This document shows positions 40,947 through 46,224 of a DNA stretch of 46,224 nucleotides, piece after piece. Positions within the stretch are counted from its first letter, which is position 1. Every line of letters begins with the position of its first letter. The stretch is from the NCBI GenBank assembly GCA_910578575.1, contig CAJTQP010000013.1, positions 1 to 46,224 on the forward strand, given 5' to 3'. The position numbers were made by a program, and so were the translations under genes. This stretch comes from an uncultured Oscillospiraceae bacterium (GTDB taxonomy: Bacteria > Bacillota > Clostridia > Oscillospirales > Oscillospiraceae). The notes under the pieces were generated by a model. It did not search any database and was not told the DNA's origin. It was given only the letters and a program-made list of their open reading frames with translations.

Positions 40947-41720
40947 TTAGTTTCGTGGATCACCTTCTAAAAGCAGCCGCATGATCCCCCAACGGGAGGT
41001 TACGCCGAACTTACGGAAGATATTTTGGAAATGCTTTTGCAGGGTGGACTCCTGGACATGGAGGGCCTCTGCAATCTCTCGGTTGTCCCGGAAGCGGGTG
41101 AGCAGTTCCAAAAGCTGGGTCTCCCGCGCGGTGAGACCGTAGCGGGTGGCGATGGCGGGGATATCATAGCCCGATGCAGGTCCCTGGTGGTACATTCGGT
41201 TGAGCAGCACGTCCATCTGCTGGTTCAGGTGGATGCCAACGGAGCGCAGCAGGAACAGCTCGTCGTCGGTAAAGGGTCCATCCCCCCGGCCGCAGAATAG
41301 GCTCAAGGCCCCCAAGGGCTTGCCGTTGTGGACGATGCCGTATTGCAGGGAGTCGTACACGTCGAACTTCTGATAACACTTTTGATAGATGGTGGAGCGC
41401 AGCCGCTGCTGTTCCCCTAGAAGGTCACTCTCCCGAAAGATGGTGGACTCCCGGCAGCAGTTGAGCCAGGCGGTGTAGTCGTCGTCAGCGTAGCGCATGT
41501 AGTTGCGCTCTGCCTCTTCAAACTCCGCCGGGACACACAGGGGGTCCACCAGGCGGATGCGGCTCTCATCGGCCTCCCGGCGCATGATACTGGCATAGCG
41601 GAAGGGGATCAGCATCCGCAGGATGGGGAGGAAATACTCCCCAAGATCAGCATACGTCCGGCAGCGGTACAGCTCACAGACCACGTTGTTGAAGATCAAA
41701 AATATGTTTTTCTTTACCAC
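40947..41720 (-). CDS. LuxR-type transcriptional regulator
   Basis: A 257-aa regulator. The C-terminal LuxR helix-turn-helix is clear (YGLTARETQLLELLTRFRDNREIAEALHVQESTLQKHFQNIFRKFGVTSRWGIMRLLL). The N-terminal 170 residues form a GAF-like sensor domain (LQYGIVHNGKPLGALSLFCGRGDGPFTDDELFLLRSVGIHL). The GTG at 41720 follows GGGGAGG closely. The ATG at 41762 is unlikely because it lies in the -10 box of the promoter. It is divergent from the aminotransferase gene and upstream of the NhaC-type gene, so control of the putrescine locus is a reasonable inference. The signal is unknown. Confidence 0.85.
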   Translation of the reverse strand: MVKKNIFLIFNNVVCELYRCRTYADLGEYFLPILRMLIPFRYASIMRREADESRIRLVDPLCVPAEFEEAERNYMRYADDDYTAWLNCCRESTIFRESDLLGEQQRLRSTIYQKCYQKFDVYDSLQYGIVHNGKPLGALSLFCGRGDGPFTDDELFLLRSVGIHLNQQMDVLLNRMYHQGPASGYDIPAIATRYGLTARETQLLELLTRFRDNREIAEALHVQESTLQKHFQNIFRKFGVTSRWGIMRLLLEGDPRN

Positions 41721-41760
41721 ATTACCTCCCCGCTTCCTTAGCAGATTCCTGTTTTCTGTC

Positions 41761-41769
41761 ATTATATCA
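41761..41769 (-). promoter_or_regulatory. Extended -10 promoter of the LuxR regulator
   Basis: On the minus strand TGA is followed by a perfect TATAAT (41766-41761), an extended -10 element. No convincing -35 box exists 17 bases upstream. Confidence 0.6.
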
Positions 41770-41847
41770 GAAAATAAAACGAAAAAATATACTTTTAATT
41801 ACGCAGTGTATACCTGATTTATGGTATTAACTAATTGAATAAAAGAA

Positions 41848-41876
41848 TTTCAAAAATTTGCAAAATCGCTTAGAAT
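41848..41876 (+). promoter_or_regulatory. Possible promoter of the putrescine operon
   Basis: TAGAAT (41871-41876) is a good -10. The hexamer 17 bases upstream, TTTCAA (41848-41853), is a poor -35, which suggests that an activator, perhaps the divergent LuxR protein, is needed. Confidence 0.45.
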
Positions 41877-42085
41877 AGGAAGCACACAGGGGATAGACCC
41901 CAAAAAACAGGAAGATTTACCATCGAAATGGAAAGCGCGACAGAAGAATCGGGGGCGCGGAAAATGCCCGTCCCTGCACCGTACATGTTTTTTAGAACAG
42001 ACAGGGGCTGGACCCAGCCCAGTGCGAACCCCCAAACCAAAAGACGGGGACAAAACCAAACGCAATTTTATAAGGAGGATCAACA

Positions 42086-43471
42086 ATGTACAATTATGAG
42101 AAAAACAGAGATCAAGTCGTGAAGGATTTAGACCGAGTCATTAAACTCATCCACATGAAAGCCGACGAGATTCCTGCGGAGGAAAAGGCCCAGATGGTGA
42201 AGGAGACCGTGGAGCACTTCAACACCTGTGTCAGCCCCGGCTGGATCAATTACAGAAAGTGCGTCTCTTCCGAGACCGAAGGCAACGCCGTTCTGGAATG
42301 GGAAGACGGCGGCTCCTACTTCCGTGGTCTCTATGACAACGAGAAGTTCCTGGATGCCATGGGTGGTTTTGGTATCTATGTGGCCGGCCACAGCGAGGAC
42401 CTCATCATCGACACGGTGAAGGCACAGCTGAGCCGTCAGGGCCTGCACTCTCAGGAGCTCATTGACCCCCTGCGCGGCTATCTGGCCAAGGCAATGGCAG
42501 ACTGCACCCCCGGTGATTTGCAGCAGTGCTTCTTCACCAACTCCGGCACCGAGGCCGTTGAAATCGCCATGAAGCTGGCCCGGTTCAAGAGCAAGGGCAA
42601 GTGGTTTATCGCCACCACCCATGCCTTCCACGGCAAGACCGGCGGCTCCCTGTCCCTGACTGCGAAGGGGATCTATCGTCAGCCCTATCTGCCTCTGCTC
42701 CAGCAGGTGCAGCACGTGGAATATGGCAACGCCGCTGCCATCCGTACCGCCATTGAGAATCTGCGGGAAGTGGGCGAGTCCATCGCCGCCGTGGTTCTGG
42801 AGCCCATCCAGGGCGAGGCCGGCGTTATCATCCCGCCCGCTGGCTATCTGAAGGAAGTGCGCGCCATCTGCGATGAGCTGGATGTTGTCCTCATCATCGA
42901 CGAGATCCAGACCGGCATGGGCCGTACCGGCACCCTGTGGCGCTGCGACGCAGAGGAAATCACCCCCGATATCATGACCTTTGGTAAGGCTTTCGGCGGC
43001 GGTGTGATGCCCATCACTGGCCTCATTTGCCGTCCCTCTATGTGGAGTGAAGAACTGGTTGAGAACCCCTATCTGCTGGGCTCCACCACCTTCGGCGGCA
43101 ACCCCGTTTGCTGCGCCGCCGCCATTGCCGCGCTGGACTTCCAGCTGAAGAACGACATCCCCGGCCAGGCCCGTGACAAGGGCGCCAAGATCAAGGCCGG
43201 CCTGGAGGCCCTTCAGAAGAAGTATCCCACCGTGATTAAGGACGTCCGCGGTGTTGGCCTCATGATGGCCGTTGAGTTCGCCTCTGACGAGTGTGGCTAT
43301 GAGTTCTCCAAGGAGATGTACAACCAGCACGTGATCATCTCCGGTACCCTGAACAACTCCCAGTCCATCCGCTTCGAGCCCCCCGCGTCCCTTACCCCCG
43401 ACGAGATCGCCAAGATTCTGGATGCCTCTGACAAGGCAGCCGCCAAGGCGAAAGAGGTCATGGGTCTCTAA
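42086..43471 (+). CDS. patA: Putrescine aminotransferase (class III, PLP)
   Basis: Transfers the amino group of putrescine to 2-oxoglutarate, giving 4-aminobutanal. The 461-aa protein is close to E. coli YgjG/PatA along its length. It has the extra N-terminal helix and VSPGWINYRKCVSSE, GGFGIYVAGH, LHSQELIDPLRG, FFTNSGTEAVEIAMKLA (SGTEA 153-157), ATTHAFHGKTGGSLSLTAKG, the DEIQTGMGRTG motif (Asp272) and the PLP lysine Lys301 in FGKAFGGGVMPI. AAGGAGG lies 10 bases before the ATG. Codon use resembles tuf and fusA (many CGT, GCT, GTT), implying high expression. The aldehyde dehydrogenase downstream would oxidise the product to GABA. Related diamines such as cadaverine may also be substrates. Confidence 0.88.
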   Translation: MYNYEKNRDQVVKDLDRVIKLIHMKADEIPAEEKAQMVKETVEHFNTCVSPGWINYRKCVSSETEGNAVLEWEDGGSYFRGLYDNEKFLDAMGGFGIYVAGHSEDLIIDTVKAQLSRQGLHSQELIDPLRGYLAKAMADCTPGDLQQCFFTNSGTEAVEIAMKLARFKSKGKWFIATTHAFHGKTGGSLSLTAKGIYRQPYLPLLQQVQHVEYGNAAAIRTAIENLREVGESIAAVVLEPIQGEAGVIIPPAGYLKEVRAICDELDVVLIIDEIQTGMGRTGTLWRCDAEEITPDIMTFGKAFGGGVMPITGLICRPSMWSEELVENPYLLGSTTFGGNPVCCAAAIAALDFQLKNDIPGQARDKGAKIKAGLEALQKKYPTVIKDVRGVGLMMAVEFASDECGYEFSKEMYNQHVIISGTLNNSQSIRFEPPASLTPDEIAKILDASDKAAAKAKEVMGL

Positions 43472-43504
43472 GCCGTTTTTGGGCAGAGAATGTTTCTATA
43501 CATC

Positions 43505-43538
43505 TCCCATCCAGAGCGCTCCGGCTCTCTGGATGGGA
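43505..43538 (+). terminator. Intercistronic hairpin between patA and the dehydrogenase
   Basis: CCCATCCAGAG (43506-43516) pairs perfectly with CTCTGGATGGG (43527-43537), with an extra T-A pair outside and a ten-base loop. No T-run follows, so partial termination or protection of the patA 3' end is more likely than a complete stop. Confidence 0.5.
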
Positions 43539-43575
43539 AACCCTTTCCACTCTGTGACAGACAGGAGATTTTTCT

Positions 43576-45057
43576 ATGAAGATTTGCAAAAACTACATCA
43601 ATGGCGAGTGGGTCGAGAGTGTCACCGGCAAGACCTCGCCTACTTATAACCCCGCCAACGGCGAGATTCTGGCCGAGGTGGTTCAGTCCAACCTAGAGGA
43701 CGTGGAGCGGGCCGTGGCTGCCGCCAAGAAGTCCTTCTATGAGACCCGCAACTGGCGGGACATGGACAGCCAGACCAGAGGCGACATCTTGTTGAAGATT
43801 GCCGACCTGATCGACAAGAACCGGGACGAGCTGGCCCGCATCGAGTCCATGGACATGGGCAAGCCCCTCCGGGAGGCCGAGGGCGACGTGGACGACGCCC
43901 TGCACTGCTATCGTTACTATGCCGGGCTCATCAAGGCCCCCTATGGTGGCGTCTATGACGTGAACGAGGGCTTTGGCAAGATGCACTCCTTCACCATCCA
44001 CGAGCCCGTGGGCGTGGTGGCCCTCATCAGCGCCTGGAACTTCCCCTTCGTCATGGGTTCTTGGAAGATCGCTCCGGCTTTGGCCGCCGGTAACAGCATC
44101 ATCTTCAAGCCCGCTTCCAACGCCGTGATGTCCAACGTGAAGATGTTTGAGATCCTGGAAGAGGCCGGCGTGCCCAAGGGTGCTGCCAACCTGATCCTGG
44201 GGCCGGGCGGTTCCGTGGGCGAGGCCCTGGCCTCCCACAAGGACATCGGCATGGTCACCCTCACCGGCTCCACCGCTGTGGGCCAGAGCATCATGCGCTG
44301 CGCCGCCAGCAACGTGAAGAAGATCGGCCTGGAGCTGGGCGGTAAGTCCCCCAACATCATCTTCGCCGACGTGGATTTGGAGGCCGCTGTGGAGTGGGCC
44401 ATGATCGGCATCTTCTTCAACCAGGGCGAGGTCTGCTGCGCAGGTTCCCGCATCATCATTGAGGAGAGCATCCACGACGCCTTCGTCAAGCGCTTTGCCG
44501 AGCGGGCCAACGCCATGACCATCGGCAACCCCCTGGACAACCCCGACATGGGCCCCATGGTCAGCGAAGGCCAGCTCAACGACGTCCTGGGCTATGTGAA
44601 GAAGGGCGTGGAAGAGGGCGCCACCCTGGTCTGCGGCGGCGAGCGCTACACCGAAGGCGAGTGCGCCAAGGGCTACTATATGCGTCCCACCATCTTTGAC
44701 AACTGCACCCCCGACATGACCATCGTCCGGGAAGAGATTTTTGGGCCGGTGGTCACCATCCAGACCTTCAAGACCGAGGAGGAGGCCATTGCTCTGGCTA
44801 ACGACACCGATTACGGTCTGGCCGGCGGCGTGTTCACCCATCAGTTGGAGCGGGCGCTGCGGGTGGTTAAGGAAGTCCGCGCTGGTATCACCTGGGTCAA
44901 CGCCTTCAACCCCACCTTCAACGAGGCGCCTTGGGGCGGCTACAAGATGTCCGGCATTGGCCGCGAGCTGGGCGTCCATGGCCTGGAGGAGTATCAGGAG
45001 ATCAAGCAGGTCAACATCAACCTCACACCGGGCCCTGCGGGCTGGTATGAGCACTAA
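43576..45057 (+). CDS. NAD(P)-dependent aldehyde dehydrogenase, likely 4-aminobutanal dehydrogenase
   Basis: A 493-aa enzyme of the ALDH superfamily that oxidises an aldehyde to the acid. ISAWNFPF (Asn155), LELGGKSPNI (Glu253) and FNQGEVCCAGSR (nucleophile Cys287) are the catalytic motifs. The usual GQxC is GEVC here. The coding start follows CAGGAGA. It follows patA, whose product 4-aminobutanal is the obvious substrate, giving GABA, as PatD does in E. coli. Betaine-aldehyde or other amino-aldehyde activity is a real alternative because these subfamilies are hard to separate by sequence. Length and domain order are normal. Confidence 0.88.
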   Translation: MKICKNYINGEWVESVTGKTSPTYNPANGEILAEVVQSNLEDVERAVAAAKKSFYETRNWRDMDSQTRGDILLKIADLIDKNRDELARIESMDMGKPLREAEGDVDDALHCYRYYAGLIKAPYGGVYDVNEGFGKMHSFTIHEPVGVVALISAWNFPFVMGSWKIAPALAAGNSIIFKPASNAVMSNVKMFEILEEAGVPKGAANLILGPGGSVGEALASHKDIGMVTLTGSTAVGQSIMRCAASNVKKIGLELGGKSPNIIFADVDLEAAVEWAMIGIFFNQGEVCCAGSRIIIEESIHDAFVKRFAERANAMTIGNPLDNPDMGPMVSEGQLNDVLGYVKKGVEEGATLVCGGERYTEGECAKGYYMRPTIFDNCTPDMTIVREEIFGPVVTIQTFKTEEEAIALANDTDYGLAGGVFTHQLERALRVVKEVRAGITWVNAFNPTFNEAPWGGYKMSGIGRELGVHGLEEYQEIKQVNINLTPGPAGWYEH

Positions 45058-45112
45058 TGTGCGTCTGAGATAGGCGATTGTGCTGGCTGAGCAGATAGAA
45101 CCCAACAAATAT

Positions 45113-45146
45113 AAAACCAGGGTCCCGAATGGGACCCTGGTTTTTT
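45113..45146. terminator. Bidirectional terminator between dehydrogenase and MATE genes
   Basis: ACCAGGGTCCC (45116-45126) pairs perfectly with GGGACCCTGGT (45131-45141) around GAAT, flanked by A residues on the left and six T residues on the right. It serves both convergent genes. Confidence 0.9.
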
Positions 45147-45151
45147 GCGCC

Positions 45152-46224
45152 TCAATAGTGGTAGCGCTTGCGGTATTTCAGGAACATCGCCGCCCCCAAG
45201 GCCAGAGCCATCCCCTCCGCCACCGGGGTAGCCAGCCATATCCCCGTCACCCCCAGAAGAGCGGGGAGCACCAGCATGGTGATGAGCATGAACACGAAGG
45301 AGCGGGAGAAGGCCAGAATGGCGGAGACGATGCCGTTGGACAGGGCGGTGAACAGCCCGCTGGCGAAGATGTTGAAGCCAATAAAGCACAGGGCCAGGGA
45401 GCATACGCGATTCCCGGAGACTGCCAGGGCGAACACCAGGTCCTCCGGTTGGGCGAATACGGATACCAGGGGCTTTGTGGCGGCTAGGGAGGCCACCATG
45501 GTGACCAGGGAAATCACGGCAATTACTTTTAGGCTCAGGGAGACTAACGTTTTCAGCTTGTGGTGGTCCTGGGCACCGTAGCTATAGCTGAGCATGGGGG
45601 CCACCCCGTAGGAGTAGCCGGTGTAAAGGGAGCTGGCGAACATGAGCACGTACATGATAATGGTGATGGCCGCCACGCCGGGCTCCCCCACATAGCGCAG
45701 CATGGTCCAGTTGAACATCAGGGTGATGATGCCGGTGACCAGGGCGGTGGCCATCTCCGAACAGCCGTTGGAGGCGGCGTTGACCAGGACCCGGAGGCGG
45801 GGGACAGGCTTTGTGAAGTGGAGCAGACTGCCCTTGTGGCAAAAGACAAAAAGTCCAGCTATGGCGGTGACGGAATAGCCCAGCCCCGTGGCCAGGGCCG
45901 CGCCGCCGATGCCCCAGTCAAAGAGGGCGATAAACACATAGTCCAGCACCATGTTCAGCACTCCGCCGGTGATGGAGCAGACCAGGGAGAGGGTGGCCTT
46001 TTCCGAGGCGATCATGTACAGGGTGAAGTTGTTCATCAGGAGGATGGGGACGGTGAAGAGGAGGTAGCGGCGCAGGTAGTCCACGCAGTAGCCGGAGACC
46101 TCCGGGGAGAGCCCCTGAGAGAAGAGCCGCCCGGTGAGCAGATAGCCCACCACGCTCATCACCAATCCCACCGCTATGTTGATGAGAATGAGGAAGGTGA
46201 AGTCTTGCCGGGCCTCCGTCTCCT
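45152..46224 (-). CDS. MATE-family multidrug exporter (N-terminus outside window)
   Basis: The C-terminal 357 residues of a MATE antiporter that expels cationic drugs or metabolites using sodium or protons. Typical stretches are ITGGVLNMVLDYVFIALFDWGIGGAALATGLGYSVTAIAGL, ASNGCSEMATALVTGIITLMFN and GITGIWLATPVAEG-like LGVTGIWLATPVAEGMAL. Families are usually about 450 aa, so roughly 90 residues (two to three helices) lie beyond the edge. The frame stays open to the last base (ETEARQDFTFLILINIAVG). It is read towards the putrescine genes and shares their terminator. Substrate unknown. Confidence 0.9.
   Translation of the reverse strand, partial: ETEARQDFTFLILINIAVGLVMSVVGYLLTGRLFSQGLSPEVSGYCVDYLRRYLLFTVPILLMNNFTLYMIASEKATLSLVCSITGGVLNMVLDYVFIALFDWGIGGAALATGLGYSVTAIAGLFVFCHKGSLLHFTKPVPRLRVLVNAASNGCSEMATALVTGIITLMFNWTMLRYVGEPGVAAITIIMYVLMFASSLYTGYSYGVAPMLSYSYGAQDHHKLKTLVSLSLKVIAVISLVTMVASLAATKPLVSVFAQPEDLVFALAVSGNRVCSLALCFIGFNIFASGLFTALSNGIVSAILAFSRSFVFMLITMLVLPALLGVTGIWLATPVAEGMALALGAAMFLKYRKRYHY

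Larger units (their letters stand above)
41721..42085. other. Divergent intergenic region, regulator and aminotransferase
   Basis: These 365 bases between the divergent regulator and aminotransferase genes are AT-rich in the half near the regulator. They contain both promoters, a GGGCTGG/CCAGCCC hairpin (42005-42020) in the long aminotransferase leader (about 200 bases) and short G/C runs. A 64-codon open frame at 41928-42122 lacks a ribosome-binding site and overlaps the aminotransferase start; I do not regard it as a gene. Confidence 0.55.

Noticed and set aside
41721..41762. ATG at 41762 as start of the LuxR-type regulator
   Set aside because: It overlaps the TATAAT of the gene's own promoter and has no ribosome-binding site, while the GTG at 41720 follows GGGGAGG.
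41928..42122. 64-codon open frame in the aminotransferase leader
   Set aside because: No ribosome-binding site, unusual composition, and its 3' part overlaps the real aminotransferase start.
42128..45108. Long minus-strand frames opposite patA and the aldehyde dehydrogenase
   Set aside because: Both real genes are strongly conserved enzymes. The antisense frames are a by-product of codon bias.

Overview
The window is a 46.2 kb stretch of a GC-rich (about 60 %), low-redundancy bacterial chromosome. Gene content and order point to an anaerobic Firmicute of the Clostridia. Evidence includes the rpsG-fusA-tuf end of the str operon, ftsEX followed by a carboxy-terminal processing protease, greA-lysS, dprA-topA-trmFO (folate-type tRNA methyltransferase), plsX-acpP-rnc, a split transketolase, DUF4830 and DUF4261 proteins, strong AGGAGG ribosome-binding sites and sigma-A promoters. 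High GC together with this gene set suggests an Oscillospiraceae gut organism (Flavonifractor/Pseudoflavonifractor-like). That placement is inference; no rRNA gene is present to confirm it. I see no tRNA, rRNA, CRISPR array, insertion sequence or prophage.

Layout. 1-4.0 kb: translation factors rpsG (5' end cut off), fusA and tuf, then an unusually structured non-coding stretch and a terminator. 4.2-6.4 kb: an MscS channel and an AT-richer S41-type hydrolase. 6.4-9.9 kb: a self-contained efflux cassette. It has a TetR regulator, an ABC ATPase with its permease and an MFS exporter, with three palindromic CATACC...GGTATG operators. 10-11.3 kb: a DUF4830 protein, divergent from an RsuA-type pseudouridine synthase. 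11.3-15.6 kb: a PucR/CdaR-type regulator, ftsE, ftsX, a 39-residue membrane peptide and a Ctp protease. 15.7-19.9 kb: greA, lysS, then the potassium uptake pair ktrB-ktrA. 19.9-28 kb: a tightly packed information-processing and lipid-initiation run (trmH-type methylase, dprA, topA, trmFO, plsX, acpP, rnc, small membrane protein).

28-31 kb (minus strand): a transglutaminase-like lipoprotein and a two-subunit transketolase. 31.1-34.6 kb: a large CPA2 antiporter with two C-terminal RCK_C-like domains and a DUF4261 protein. 34.6-36.7 kb (minus): an unrecognised 195-aa protein, a YafQ/DinJ-type toxin-antitoxin pair and a short-chain dehydrogenase. 36.7-39.3 kb (minus): the most striking gene, an 865-aa fusion of a Tet(M)/EF-G-like ribosomal GTPase to a YacP/Rae1-like NYN ribonuclease domain. 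39.4-45.1 kb: an apparent putrescine-degradation locus with an NhaC-type antiporter and a LuxR-type regulator on the minus strand, divergent from a putrescine aminotransferase and an aldehyde dehydrogenase. 45.1 kb to the end: a MATE exporter cut by the window edge.

The best candidate for an under-described system is the GTPase-NYN fusion. Its two halves suggest one polypeptide that binds the ribosomal A site like Tet(M) or EF-G and carries the catalytic acidic residues of an A-site mRNA endonuclease. It would make sense as a stalled-ribosome clearance factor rather than a tetracycline-resistance protein. Secondary points are the TetR operator set with an out-of-place start codon, the structured RNA after tuf, and the putrescine locus with codon use like that of the elongation factors.
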